A stretch of DNA of 64,000 nucleotides from Bacteroidales bacterium (GCA_016292015.1 JAEEZY010000009.1:1-64000); one strand, 5' to 3'; positions 6,735-15,916 are shown, counted from the first letter of the stretch. A program made the numbers and translations. The notes: a model not told the origin generated them from the letters alone.

Positions 6735-8525
6735 ATGAACAAAATCATTCTTTATTTTAACGCGTTAAGCCTGTTTTGCCTACCCTTCTATGCGTCGGCG
6801 CAATATTTTGAATCGGACGGCATAGCATACAACATCCTGTCAGCGGAGGATCGCACCGTGGAAGTGACAGCGCTACATAGTAGTACATTTTATCGCGGAA
6901 ATATCAACATTCCCCCATCGGTGGTTTACAATGGCGAAACATACAATGTGGTAGCCTTGGGTGAAGAGGCGTTCGAAGGGTCCACTCTATCAAGCGTTAC
7001 GATTCCTTCGTCTGTCATAGAGATTAAGCGCGGCTGCTTCTTCAATGTTATGGGTTCTCTATCGGCAATCAACATACCCGCCTCGGTTACATCGATTGGG
7101 GAATATGCATTTGTGGTGCAGAACCTCACTGCCATCAACGTGGATGAAAACAATCCCAGTTACAGAACAATAGACGGAATGCTATTCAGCAAAGATACCG
7201 CCACATTGATGGCATGTCCTGCTGCCAAGAGTGGCGCGATAACGCTGCCGCAGAACACAAAGTATATTGCAAACTATGCGTTCACTTTTTGTTTTTACAT
7301 TACTGGTGTAACGCTGCATGAAGGCATTTCCAGCATTGGCTGCCGGGCATTCTGGAGCAACAGGCGGTTGAACAATATAGTCATTCCATCATCGGTGAGT
7401 CATATCGGTCCAAACCCTTTCGCCTACTGTCTGGCACTTGACAATCTTACGCTCTCCGATGGTAATATGCACTATTATTTAGACGGTATGATGATTTATT
7501 CTGCGGATGGCGACTCTCTGCTTTCGGCACACAAAAGTGCTGACTCTGTATTTTTGCCAAATACGTTGCGCTATGTCAACGGTTTTGGACTAAATCAAAA
7601 CGTGAGATATGTTAATGTACCCGATGGGGTTACAACCATAGGCGACGAGACGTTCAATGGAAGCACTCTGGTCAGCATCGATTTGCCGAACCATTTGGAT
7701 CTTATGGGCGAGGGCGCTTTCGCCTATTGCAGTTCGCTAACACGTGTTGCAATGCCTTCAAGTCTCGACACGATGAGAAAAGAATGCTTTTTTTCATGCG
7801 AGAACTTGACTTCCATTGATATTCCAAACGGTTTGCGTGCCATTCCTCCGGATGCATTCAACAGCTGTACCTCTCTTTCTCATATTACTTGGGGCGATGC
7901 GGTTGAAACTATAGGCGAAGCGGCTTTCGGCGATTGCGCATTCACTGACCTCATCTTCCCTTCGACTTTGCGGTCCATAGGATTGGCGGCATTCCCCTCC
8001 TATAACGGCATGGCTGATATGGGTAGGGTGGTCTTCACCGCTCCCATCGACACTATTGAACCCGAAGCATTCACCCAGCGGCAAATAGGCTTGCTGCAAT
8101 TTGTGAACACAACACCGCCTGTCACCGTAACGATGCCAGAGTATGGTGAAGACTTGGGCTGCCTTTATTACGCCACCGTTGACACAATCGTCATTCCCTG
8201 TGGGACGTTGGATGCATATTTGTCCGACAGCTATTGGGGTCAGTTTGCCGATTTCTACTATGAGGACTGCAGCGGAATTGAGGAAGCGGTCAGTAGTCGG
8301 CAGTCGGCGGTCAGCGTCTATCCTAATCCGACACAGGGTATGGTTTATATCAACAGCGAGGCGGGCGAGATAAAGTCTGCGGAAGTGTACAATGTCCGCG
8401 GAGAAAAGGTGTCGGTGCAACTTACGACTGAAGGCATTGACATGTCGAGGTTATCGGCTGGCATGTACTACCTGATTCTTACAACCGAGAGCGGAGAGTG
8501 CCGTCACAAGGTGGTCAAGCTGTGA
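6735..8525 (+). CDS. BspA-like leucine-rich-repeat surface protein with T9SS type A domain, copy A
   Basis: 596 residues. Signal peptide residues 1-22 (ends 'FYASAQYF'). From ~60 to ~470 there are LRR_5/BspA-type repeats of ~23 residues: 'LSSVTIPSSVIEIKRGCF', 'LSAINIPASVTSIGEYAF' and 'LTSIDIPNGLRAIPPDAF' show the I-P-x-x-(V/L) core and the A-F ends. The last ~75 residues are a type A sorting domain: 'VSVYPNPTQGMVYI', 'AEVYNVRGEKV', 'LSAGMYYLIL', 'HKVVKL'. Such proteins are exported by T9SS and act as adhesins to host matrix or other bacteria (known for Tannerella BspA). The linker 'SSRQSAVS' just before the domain is encoded by the CAGTCGGCAGTC repeat word also seen in intergenic DNA. Confidence 0.9.
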   Translation: MNKIILYFNALSLFCLPFYASAQYFESDGIAYNILSAEDRTVEVTALHSSTFYRGNINIPPSVVYNGETYNVVALGEEAFEGSTLSSVTIPSSVIEIKRGCFFNVMGSLSAINIPASVTSIGEYAFVVQNLTAINVDENNPSYRTIDGMLFSKDTATLMACPAAKSGAITLPQNTKYIANYAFTFCFYITGVTLHEGISSIGCRAFWSNRRLNNIVIPSSVSHIGPNPFAYCLALDNLTLSDGNMHYYLDGMMIYSADGDSLLSAHKSADSVFLPNTLRYVNGFGLNQNVRYVNVPDGVTTIGDETFNGSTLVSIDLPNHLDLMGEGAFAYCSSLTRVAMPSSLDTMRKECFFSCENLTSIDIPNGLRAIPPDAFNSCTSLSHITWGDAVETIGEAAFGDCAFTDLIFPSTLRSIGLAAFPSYNGMADMGRVVFTAPIDTIEPEAFTQRQIGLLQFVNTTPPVTVTMPEYGEDLGCLYYATVDTIVIPCGTLDAYLSDSYWGQFADFYYEDCSGIEEAVSSRQSAVSVYPNPTQGMVYINSEAGEIKSAEVYNVRGEKVSVQLTTEGIDMSRLSAGMYYLILTTESGECRHKVVKL

Positions 8526-8688
8526 GAAAGTTTCAAACGAATTTGAATGGGGCAAGAAAAAGGATGATAAAACGACCACCGAAAGGTTGCCGAAGGATCG
8601 AAAGATTAGTGCTTGAAAATCAATACTTTGCAAACTCCTATAGAGTTACTTTGTAAAATGCTGTCTTATAAATGGTTAGCTATCGTGA
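8526..8688. other. Spacer between duplicated units
   Basis: 163 bp not shared between copies. No gene or terminator is apparent. It ends exactly where homology to the sigma gene 5' end resumes (8689). Confidence 0.6.
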
Positions 8689-8720
8689 AGGGTGGTGTAT
8701 GTATGGTGTTGGTCGGTCAT
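8689..8720 (-). pseudogene. Remnant of the sigma factor 5' end
   Basis: The minus strand encodes 'MTDQHHTYTT', identical to the first ten residues of the sigma factor at 5655-5626, after which homology stops. It marks the left breakpoint of the duplication and cannot make a protein of any length. Confidence 0.85.
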
Positions 8721-9277
8721 GTGTTTTATAAACGGATTCTTGCGAATAATGTTGTTATATAGTGGTCGGTGATCAGTTGTCAGTGGTTAGTGTCTAGCAC
8801 AATCATGTATTTAAATACATGATTACACATCTTTTTGCGGAAATCTGACAGGAGGGATTGAATTTTTTTCAGTTGTCAGATTCATCTCCTTTTGTGTGTA
8901 ATATGTTTGTAGGATTGGCCAGTATTTTACTGACCGCAAGAAACAAACAATTATGTATTTTATCGGACGAAGCCCCGCACAGGTATATCGACAGTGCCGC
9001 TGTGTCGTGGCAAAAAAAAGAAAGGGTATATCGCAGGGAGAGTAAAGGATTGTGTTATTTTTTGATTGCGTTATTGTTTGAGCAACTAACACATTAACAC
9101 ATTAATGCACTCGGACATTCAATCAATCAGACAATCTCATAAAATATTCCCTTGCTCGCGATACCTCAGGCACTGCAAGCAGCACCTGCAATATAGAGCA
9201 ATAATATAGAACGTGGTTTTCAATTTTGTTGTTGCGGGTCAAAAGCAAAAATCATAAATCATAAAAAAAGTACTACA
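8721..9277. promoter_or_regulatory. Duplicated long leader (copy B)
   Basis: Parallel to 5656-6161. It keeps the outer (ATTACACA/TGTGTAAT) and inner (TCTGACA/TGTCAGA) inverted repeats, the GG(C)CAGTA hairpin at 8917-8935, the GCCCCGCACAG hairpin arm, the CACATTAACACATTAA word block and the terminal stem (9184-9239). The left part matches the promoter side of the sigma gene although no sigma gene remains here. Conservation in the absence of the sigma gene argues that the elements serve the downstream lipoprotein gene. Confidence 0.65.
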
Positions 9278-9784
9278 ATGAAAAAAACAATTTGGACCAT
9301 TATGGTCATAATTATCTCAGCAGTTGTCGTAACCTTCGTCGCCTGCAACAAGGAAAGTGAATTGACAAATAATGAACCCATTCGAAATAAGGCAAAAAGT
9401 GTTTATGTCCAAGATTGCTCCCCTCACTTCTTATGGAAGAACATTAACTCACAACCTTGCTCAAACAAACCTGGGAGTATTTTTTGCGGGTACAACATCG
9501 ATGATGTTCTTACTGGCGATGAGGCTTGTTGGCTAATGATGAAGGATGGGGATCCTTTCAGATTTTTCTTGCCTAAGTCGCTGGTACTATCGAGTAATGT
9601 TGGGGTGTTAATAGATAGTGCCAGGACAGGAGCAATGACGTTCCATTCGGATTTTGAAATTGAATCTGCCAGTATGGCCAAGGATCTCGGTATAGATTTA
9701 ATACCGGCAGGCAGGTACCCTGCGGCAATGACTATGTATAACGGAGACAGTGCTGTATGCATATATTTGGACACCGTTTTGTAA
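9278..9784 (+). CDS. Small lipoprotein, copy B of a tandem pair
   Basis: 168 residues, the same length as copy A. Signal peptide 'AVVVTFVACNKESE' with the lipobox Cys. It shares 'IFCGYNIDDVLTGDEACWLM' and 'SMAKDLGIDLIPAGRYPA' with copy A, while the first 40 mature residues differ ('DCSPHFLWKNINS'). The pattern of conserved core and variable front suggests a common fold with changed surface. Unknown function. Followed by the conserved hairpin and the second BspA-like gene. Confidence 0.75.
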   Translation: MKKTIWTIMVIIISAVVVTFVACNKESELTNNEPIRNKAKSVYVQDCSPHFLWKNINSQPCSNKPGSIFCGYNIDDVLTGDEACWLMMKDGDPFRFFLPKSLVLSSNVGVLIDSARTGAMTFHSDFEIESASMAKDLGIDLIPAGRYPAAMTMYNGDSAVCIYLDTVL

Positions 9785-9792
9785 AAGATACC

Positions 9793-9825
9793 AAGGGGTA
9801 AGTCTTCAATGTCTTACCCTTTTTA
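9793..9825 (+). terminator. Intra-operon terminator/attenuator (copy B)
   Basis: Stem AAGGGGTAAG (9793-9802) with CTTACCCTTT (9813-9822) and a T run; the counterpart of 6678-6710. Confidence 0.7.
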
Positions 9826-9849
9826 TTTATGAACTTAAAACAAAGCATT

Positions 9850-11658
9850 ATGAACAAAATCATTCTTTTTCTCGGCACATTGGGACTGTTTGGACTTACT
9901 ACCGTCGCATCGGCCCAGAGCAGTGAGCAATATTTTGTGAGCGGCGGCTTGGCCTACAAGATTCTCTCTGCCGACGATCACACCGTAGAGGTGGCTGGTG
10001 GCGAGTCTTGTGAGACTTATCGGGGCAACCTGAACATACCCGCAACTGTGACGTACAACGGTGAAACCTACGATGTGGTTGCATTGGGTGAGATGGCTTT
10101 TTATGGTGCTTCCCTGTCGGGATTAACCATTCCATCGTCGGTTGTCCAGATAAAGGAGGCCTGTTTTCGGGGTGCCAGCGGTCTTACAACAATCAGTGTC
10201 TCTGCATCGGTGACTAATATTGAGATGTGGGCTCTCGCTGCCAAAGGTCTAAACTCCATCAATGTGGACGAGAACAATCCAAACTATACTTCAATAGACG
10301 GAATACTTTTCAGTAAAGACACTTCGACCTTGGTGGAATGCCCGCGTGGTAAAAGCGGGACGATAACATTGCCGCAAAACACGAGACACATTGCCCCTTG
10401 CGCCTTTTGCGACTGCAAGTCGATAACGGGCGTGTCATTGCCCGATGGCTTGTCCAGTATTGATTTCTGGGCTTTTACAGGTTCCGATCGTTTGAATAAT
10501 ATAGTCATACCTTCGTCAGTCTCGTATCTTGGCGACAATCTTTTTGCTGGTTGTTCAGCTCTAACCAACCTTACCATTGCAGAAGGGAACACCCACTACT
10601 ATATTGACGAAAAGGCAATTTATTCCGTTGGTGGGGACACCCTTGTGTCGTGTCATAAAAGTGCCGACACGGTGATTCTGCCGAGTACATTGCGTGTTGT
10701 GAGTGGCTTTATGTTCAACTCGAATGTCAAATATATCTATGTCCCTGATGAAGTAACTACGATCGCCAGCAACGCATTCTCTTATAGCTCACTGGAATGC
10801 ATCGTCTTGCCAAGCTATTTGGAGCGGATGGATGATTATGCTTTCGATTATTGCACGTCGCTGGCCTCTGTCTCAATGCCGTTGACCCTCGACACGATGG
10901 GCAGAGCGTGTTTCGAACTTTGCACCAACTTGAGCTCCATATCGATACCGAATGGCTTGCGCACAGTTCCAAGGGAGGCATTTATGTATTGTACCGCCCT
11001 TTCGCACATCACCTGGGGTGACGATGTCGAGACCATCGACTCGTACGCTTTTGGAAATTGCGCAATGTCCAGTCTTCAACTTCCGCCATCGTTAAAGGTC
11101 GTTCGGTATGAAGCTTTCTGGAAAGGACGTAAGTTGAACAGGGTTGAATTCTCCGCCCCCATCGACACCATCGAATATGGGGCTTTCGATGAGCACCGTA
11201 TCGGAATGCTGATATTGAAAAACACGTTGCCTCCGGTCTCCGTGGATGATGGCTACTATGGGTACGGATGCCTCTATGGAGCGACCGTCGACAGCATTGT
11301 CATCCCCTGCGGCACGTTGAACGCTTACCTGACGGATGACTATTGGGGACAGTTTGCCGACAAGTATGGTGAGGACTGCGGCACCGATGGGATAGAGGAG
11401 GCGGCCGGCAGCCAGCAGTCGGCAGTCAGCGTCTACCCGAACCCGACGGCAGGCCTGGTATATGTCAAAACAGACGGAATGCCAATCACCGACATCACCA
11501 TCCACAACACAATGGGCGTGCGTGTTCGCCCAGAGCAAACGACAACTGGTAGCAGTCAGATGACGCTGGACCTCTCGACGTTGCCGGCAGGAGTGTATTA
11601 CATGACCGTGAAGAGCGGAGAGGCGACAACAAGACATAAAGTCATAAAAGTTAAATGA
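9850..11658 (+). CDS. BspA-like leucine-rich-repeat surface protein with T9SS type A domain, copy B
   Basis: 602 residues from ATG 9850, chosen because it aligns with the copy A start ('MNKIILF'); an in-frame ATG at 9829 would add seven residues. Signal peptide to ~22 ('TTVASAQSS'). LRR_5 repeats from ~70 to ~480 ('LSGLTIPSSVVQIKEACF', 'LSSISIPNGLRTVPREAF'). The type A sorting domain is at the C-terminus ('VSVYPNPTAGLVYVKT', 'LPAGVYYMTVKSGEATTRHK'). The C-terminal domain differs from copy A more than the repeats do. A Q-S-A-V-S linker encoded by the CAGTCGGCAGTC word again precedes it. Probable secreted adhesin, co-transcribed with the lipoprotein at 9278. Confidence 0.9.
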   Translation: MNKIILFLGTLGLFGLTTVASAQSSEQYFVSGGLAYKILSADDHTVEVAGGESCETYRGNLNIPATVTYNGETYDVVALGEMAFYGASLSGLTIPSSVVQIKEACFRGASGLTTISVSASVTNIEMWALAAKGLNSINVDENNPNYTSIDGILFSKDTSTLVECPRGKSGTITLPQNTRHIAPCAFCDCKSITGVSLPDGLSSIDFWAFTGSDRLNNIVIPSSVSYLGDNLFAGCSALTNLTIAEGNTHYYIDEKAIYSVGGDTLVSCHKSADTVILPSTLRVVSGFMFNSNVKYIYVPDEVTTIASNAFSYSSLECIVLPSYLERMDDYAFDYCTSLASVSMPLTLDTMGRACFELCTNLSSISIPNGLRTVPREAFMYCTALSHITWGDDVETIDSYAFGNCAMSSLQLPPSLKVVRYEAFWKGRKLNRVEFSAPIDTIEYGAFDEHRIGMLILKNTLPPVSVDDGYYGYGCLYGATVDSIVIPCGTLNAYLTDDYWGQFADKYGEDCGTDGIEEAAGSQQSAVSVYPNPTAGLVYVKTDGMPITDITIHNTMGVRVRPEQTTTGSSQMTLDLSTLPAGVYYMTVKSGEATTRHKVIKVK

Positions 11659-11711
11659 CATATGTTGTCGGAATTACGTGGTGTATAATAAAATGAAAAA
11701 AACAAACAATT

Positions 11712-12068
11712 ATGTGTAAAAGAATTATCATTGCAGCAATAGCATTTTTATGCGTGTGCGGCTTTTCCGGTTGTGAAAAAGGTTCAATGTATCCTCCGAT
11801 GGATGTCACAGGTAAATTTGTGATGATTCAGAAGTCGGAGCGGTTTAAATTGTATGGTCATACTGTAAAAGCATATTTATATGAACTGCGGGATGGGGAA
11901 TACCTCTCATATGAGACTTGCATAACAGGACATATACCATCCGAATTCAGAAGTTACGATACGATTAACATCAAAGCCACAATGATACATGTTGCACCTG
12001 AATTTGAATTTTGCGATGATGACGCCTCACAGAACGTATGTAGATTAGAAAACATTAAAAAAATATAA
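11712..12068 (+). CDS. Small lipoprotein of unknown function
   Basis: 118 residues. 'IAFLCVCGFSGCEKGSMYPP' is a type II signal peptide (Cys21). The mature part is short, with a 'VTGKFVMIQKSERF' beta segment and two further Cys residues near the C-terminus ('DASQNVCRLENI'). No family recognised. It follows BspA copy B by 53 bp without a terminator between them, so it may be the third gene of that unit, although copy A has no counterpart. A terminator follows. Confidence 0.65.
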   Translation: MCKRIIIAAIAFLCVCGFSGCEKGSMYPPMDVTGKFVMIQKSERFKLYGHTVKAYLYELRDGEYLSYETCITGHIPSEFRSYDTINIKATMIHVAPEFEFCDDDASQNVCRLENIKKI

Positions 12069-12119
12069 AAACATGAAACATATTGCTATGACTTAGTGAC
12101 GCAAAAATAACTGATGGCA

Positions 12120-12158
12120 AAGGCTGTGGAGAGGAAACTCTGCAGCCTTCAGTTTTTT
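12120..12158 (+). terminator. Rho-independent terminator
   Basis: Stem AAGGCTGTGGAG (12120-12131) with CTCTGCAGCCTT (12138-12149), two wobble pairs, then T6. Confidence 0.75.
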
Positions 12159-12210
12159 CATTTGTCTAAATTTGCAATAAAAAAAGAGAAAAAACGTTGT
12201 TTAAAAGTCT

Positions 12211-14643
12211 ATGTTTAAAAGGTTCTTTTTGTCGGTTTTGCTGGTTTCCGTTGTGGTGGCGGCTGGGGCTCAGTCGTACACTATCAGCGGCACGGTGACA
12301 GACAGGGAGACGGGCGAGACGCTGATAGGCGTGACGGTGCTGGACCGCCACTCGAACAAGGGAACCCTTACGGACGTCAACGGGCGCTTCTCGCTGACGC
12401 TGAAGAAAGACTCGGTCGACCTGTCGGTGTCGTATGTGGGCTACTCGCCGGTGATGGAACGCTTTTTTCTCGATGCGAACCGTACCTACCACTTCAAGCT
12501 GTTCCACAGCATAGAGCTGAAAGAGGTGGTGGTGACGGCTGAGAGGGTGCAGGACGTGAAGTCGTCGCAGATGAGCGCGACGGAGATGCCGATAGAGCAG
12601 ATAAAGGCAATACCTGTGCTGTTTGGCGAAGCGGACATAGTGAAGGCTATACAGTTGCTGCCGGGTGTGCAGAGCGGCAACGAGGGCAGCAGCGGCATGT
12701 ATGTGCGCGGCGGCGGGCCCGACGAGAACCTCTACCTGCTGGACGGCGTGGTGCTTTACAACGTGAACCACATGGGCGGTTTCTTCTCGGCGTTCAACAC
12801 CGACGCGGTGAAGAATGTGACGCTGTACAAGGGCAGCTTCCCGGCGCGGTTCGGCGGGAGGCTTTCGAGCGTGCTGGACGTGACGGCGAACAACGGCAAC
12901 AACCAGCAGCTGCACGGCAACCTGTCGATAGGGCTTATCTCGGCAAAGGTGAGCCTGGAGGGTCCGATTGTGAAGGAGCGAACCACGTTCAATATTTCGG
13001 CCAGGCGCACATACGCCGATATCTTCATGGTGCCGATAATCAAAGCAGTGCAAGAGAGGAGAGGGGAAAGCAACGAGAACGACAATGACAAGTTCAAGGC
13101 GGGCTACTGGTTTTATGACATCAACGCCAAGGCGACCCACAAGTTCTCGGACAGAAGCAGGCTTTTCGCCAGCTTCTATATGGGGAGCGACAAGGTCTAT
13201 GCCAACGTCAGGACGTCCACAAGCCTGGGCGAGGATCAATACCTCGACACCAAGGATCGTTGGGGCAACATACTGGCTGCGCTGCGCTGGAACTTTGAAC
13301 TCACACCCAAGATATTTATGAATGCGACGGCATCGTACACGCGCTACACCAACTCGCTGTACGGGGGTGTGGCGAAGTCGGCAGCCGGGGCGTCGGCGCA
13401 GCAGTCAACCATCACGGGCGAGTATAACTCGGGCATACAAGACCTTACTGTCAGGACGGACTTCACCTACACGCCCAACCCCAACCACAGTGTGAGGTTC
13501 GGTGCCTACTATACACACCATTGGTTTACGCCGGAGGTGATAGAGGGCCATGTGAACTATTTCGACCAGGTGCAGATGTCGGACACGCTTACGGTCGATA
13601 CCTCGACGGGAGTGGTGATGACGCTTGCGAACGAGTATGTGCTGTTTGCCGAGGACGACTGGTCGATAGGGCAGATGGTGAAGATTAACTACGGCCTTCA
13701 CCTGAGCGGTTTCCAGGTAGAGAACTCGTTCTATCCGTCGATACAACCGCGCTTGTCGGGGCGGCTGTTGCTCACTGACGACCTTTCGCTGAAAGTGGGT
13801 TACGCATATATGAACCAATACATGCACCTTCTATCCACAACAGGGATAAGCCTGCCGACAGACCTGTGGCTGCCAGTGACCGACAGGGTGAAGCCGATGA
13901 AGGCACACCAAGTGGCGTTGGGGTTGTTCTACAGCTGGAGCGGCATCGCGGATTTCTCGGTGGAGGGATATTACAAACACATGAGCAACTTGTTGGAATA
14001 CAAGGACGGCATGACGCTGTTCGGTTCGACGGCGAATTGGGAGGACATGGTGGTGACAGGCGACGGATGGGCCTACGGGGTGGAGTTTTTGGTGCAGCGC
14101 TCTATCGGCAAGTTCACAGGATGGATAGGCTATACATGGAGCCGCACGATGCATCAGTTCAATCGTGAAGGGAACGTGCTGAACAACGGCAAGCCATTCC
14201 CCGCCAAGTACGACCGCCGACACGATGTGTCGATAGTGCTGTCGTACAAGTTCAACAAGAACATAGACATCAGTGCTACATGGGTGTTCTCGTCGGGCAA
14301 TGCGCTGACGCTTGCCATGCAGCGTTACCCGCAGGCGTCGGACGACCCGGAGGACTACAACACGACGCAAGGAGAGCAGTCGCTGTCGTATATAAGCAGT
14401 CGCAACAACTTCCGTATGCCCAACTACCACAGGCTTGACCTCGGAGCCAACTTCCACCGGACTTTCAAGAACCCACGGTTGCACCGCACGATAAGCGTAA
14501 GTGTCTATAATGTATATAATCGCAAGAATCCGTATATGCTGTACGTGAGCAATGAGAAATCGTACCAGGGCTATGGTTCGGCGCTGATGCAGCTGTCGCT
14601 GTTCCCAATACTGCCGTCGGTGGCGTACACGTTTTATTTCTAG
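12211..14643 (+). CDS. TonB-dependent outer-membrane receptor with N-terminal CarboxypepD_reg-like domain
   Basis: 810 residues. Signal peptide 1-20 ('VVVAAGAQS'). Residues ~22-108 are a CarboxypepD_reg-like domain ('YTISGTVTDRETGETLIGVT', 'GTLTDVNGRFSLTL'). The plug spans ~115-230 ('LPGVQSGNEGSSGMYVRGGG', 'ENLYLLDGVVLYNVNHMGG', 'FGGRLSSVLDV'), and the rest is a 22-stranded barrel ending in F. There is no SusD partner. Instead a DUF4249 lipoprotein follows, a pairing common in Bacteroidota and thought to import or bind an unidentified ligand in a TonB/ExbBD-dependent way. TAAATTTG at 12163-12170 may be its -7 box. Substrate unknown. Confidence 0.92.
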   Translation: MFKRFFLSVLLVSVVVAAGAQSYTISGTVTDRETGETLIGVTVLDRHSNKGTLTDVNGRFSLTLKKDSVDLSVSYVGYSPVMERFFLDANRTYHFKLFHSIELKEVVVTAERVQDVKSSQMSATEMPIEQIKAIPVLFGEADIVKAIQLLPGVQSGNEGSSGMYVRGGGPDENLYLLDGVVLYNVNHMGGFFSAFNTDAVKNVTLYKGSFPARFGGRLSSVLDVTANNGNNQQLHGNLSIGLISAKVSLEGPIVKERTTFNISARRTYADIFMVPIIKAVQERRGESNENDNDKFKAGYWFYDINAKATHKFSDRSRLFASFYMGSDKVYANVRTSTSLGEDQYLDTKDRWGNILAALRWNFELTPKIFMNATASYTRYTNSLYGGVAKSAAGASAQQSTITGEYNSGIQDLTVRTDFTYTPNPNHSVRFGAYYTHHWFTPEVIEGHVNYFDQVQMSDTLTVDTSTGVVMTLANEYVLFAEDDWSIGQMVKINYGLHLSGFQVENSFYPSIQPRLSGRLLLTDDLSLKVGYAYMNQYMHLLSTTGISLPTDLWLPVTDRVKPMKAHQVALGLFYSWSGIADFSVEGYYKHMSNLLEYKDGMTLFGSTANWEDMVVTGDGWAYGVEFLVQRSIGKFTGWIGYTWSRTMHQFNREGNVLNNGKPFPAKYDRRHDVSIVLSYKFNKNIDISATWVFSSGNALTLAMQRYPQASDDPEDYNTTQGEQSLSYISSRNNFRMPNYHRLDLGANFHRTFKNPRLHRTISVSVYNVYNRKNPYMLYVSNEKSYQGYGSALMQLSLFPILPSVAYTFYF

Positions 14644-14720
14644 TTTTTAGTTTTTAGTTTCTGTTTTTTTAGTTTCTGGTCACAGGTCACACATCACAGG
14701 TCACACATCACAGGTCACAC
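14644..14720. repeat. Word repeats: TTTTTAGTTTT, then 14-bp CACAGGTCACACAT array
   Basis: AGTTTTTAGTTTTTAGTTTC is followed by three tandem units of CACAGGTCACACAT (14680-14720). The array fills the gap between the TonB receptor and the DUF4249 gene and supplies its leader. Confidence 0.9.
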
Positions 14721-14734
14721 AAAACACACATAAC

Positions 14735-15829
14735 TTGAAAGTCAAGGCATACATATTAATAATACTCACGATTGTTATGGCCGCATGCCAGAAGGTTGTG
14801 GAGTTCGATGTTGACGAGATACCCTCGCAGTTGGTGCTCAACGGATTGCCGTCAGACGGCAGCCGCATGTTTGTCAATTTTGCCCAGTCGCGTTTCTTCC
14901 TCGACACCAATACGGGAGGCTCTGCCGGGAATTTTGGAATGACGCTCAACGTGACGGGGCCGTCAGGAAACCTGTCGTTGCATCCCGACTCGATTTCACG
15001 CACCAACTACTTCTTTCCGTACATACCGCAGGGAGGCGACTCGTTGAATATCAGTATAAAAGTGGGAGGCGATGAGGTTACGGCAGGCACCAAGATACCC
15101 AAGCCACTGCAGGTGGCGACGTGCAACACGCTGCTGACATGGATGATGCCAGGAGGCAGTCCGAGTACGGATACGGTGCTGAACCTGTGTATTGTAAGTT
15201 TCGACTTGTCTGACTATGCAGACGAAGAGAACTACTATTATATCTCCGTGTCGGAACGGGACAGCGGTTCGCGCTACAGAGAGCGTCTTGACAGGTTCGA
15301 CACCATAGACACCGTGTATCGAAACAATATGTTCATGTGTATGGACAATGCCCTCACAGGGTCGGAAGCCCTTGTTTCGGCACCGCTGGTGGTGTTGCCG
15401 CGCGGATACACAGTGTATGACCGAATCATCTGTAACGACAAACTCCTCAACGGCACCTCCGGCACCCACAGTATTATCATCCCCATACTGGTCGATACCA
15501 ACGAGGTTCGCGGATTTAAGCACGAAATGACACTCCATATAGAATCCATACGCCCCGAAAGGGTGAAATACCTGTTGGATGTGGCCAATGCCACCAGCAT
15601 GACGCAGGTGTTTGCCGAACCCGCGGGAGTGTATAGTAACGTGAAGATTAACGGCGAGCAGGGACTGGGCCTGTTCTCGGGCATCTCGCATCTGAAGTTC
15701 CCACTTAACACAGAGCCCTGGCCATACCCCGAAAACCTATCGACGGGAACAAAAAGAGCCGAAATATTGTCCTGTCCGGACGCTCTGCTTGAATTTTATC
15801 GCTTTGCAAAACAGCGAAATAGGAAATAA
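14735..15829 (+). CDS. DUF4249 family lipoprotein (TonB receptor partner)
   Basis: 364 residues from a TTG start at 14735. No ATG or GTG precedes the signal peptide 'ILIILTIVMAACQKVVEF', whose Cys is the lipidation site, and the next ATG (14776) would remove it. 'VVEFDVDEIPSQLVLNGL' and 'GDSLNISIKVGGDEVTAGT' are typical of DUF4249, an all-beta family whose genes follow non-SusC TonB receptors. The C-terminus 'GLFSGISHLKFPL' also fits. It is likely an outer-membrane partner that helps capture the ligand of the upstream receptor. Unusual start codon; leader made of word repeats. Confidence 0.85.
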   Translation: MKVKAYILIILTIVMAACQKVVEFDVDEIPSQLVLNGLPSDGSRMFVNFAQSRFFLDTNTGGSAGNFGMTLNVTGPSGNLSLHPDSISRTNYFFPYIPQGGDSLNISIKVGGDEVTAGTKIPKPLQVATCNTLLTWMMPGGSPSTDTVLNLCIVSFDLSDYADEENYYYISVSERDSGSRYRERLDRFDTIDTVYRNNMFMCMDNALTGSEALVSAPLVVLPRGYTVYDRIICNDKLLNGTSGTHSIIIPILVDTNEVRGFKHEMTLHIESIRPERVKYLLDVANATSMTQVFAEPAGVYSNVKINGEQGLGLFSGISHLKFPLNTEPWPYPENLSTGTKRAEILSCPDALLEFYRFAKQRNRK

Positions 15830-15842
15830 AAGAAAAAAATAA

Positions 15843-15873
15843 TTTGTATGTATTGAAAAAAGTTGTACTTTTG
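15843..15873 (+). promoter_or_regulatory. Bacteroidota-type promoter of rplU-rpmA
   Basis: TTTG at 15843-15846, exactly 19 bp, then TACTTTTG (15866-15873): a near-perfect primary sigma factor (-33/-7) promoter. Confidence 0.85.
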
Positions 15874-15916
15874 CACTCCGTTTTGTGGATAAAATATCAT
15901 CAAACAATAATCTAAA

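Larger units (their letters stand above)
5624..11661. repeat. Tandem duplication of a ~3-kb lipoprotein + BspA locus
   Basis: Copy A (from 5624) and copy B (from 8689) align with an offset of 3065 bp at their left ends. Each holds the first codons of the sigma gene (minus strand), a ~0.5-kb leader, a 168-residue lipoprotein gene, a short hairpin terminator and a BspA-like LRR gene. The proteins have diverged clearly while the leader stays similar, so the event is old or the leader is under constraint. 8528-8688 is the unmatched spacer between the copies. Confidence 0.92.

Noticed and set aside
12166-13239. Long minus-strand ORF (357 codons)
   Set aside because: It lies antisense to the TonB receptor, whose domains are clear, and its product is a His/Arg/Val-rich composition typical of a shadow frame.
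12211-15829. SusC/SusD polysaccharide utilisation pair
   Set aside because: The receptor is shorter than SusC proteins and the partner is a DUF4249 lipoprotein without SusD features or glycosidases next to it.
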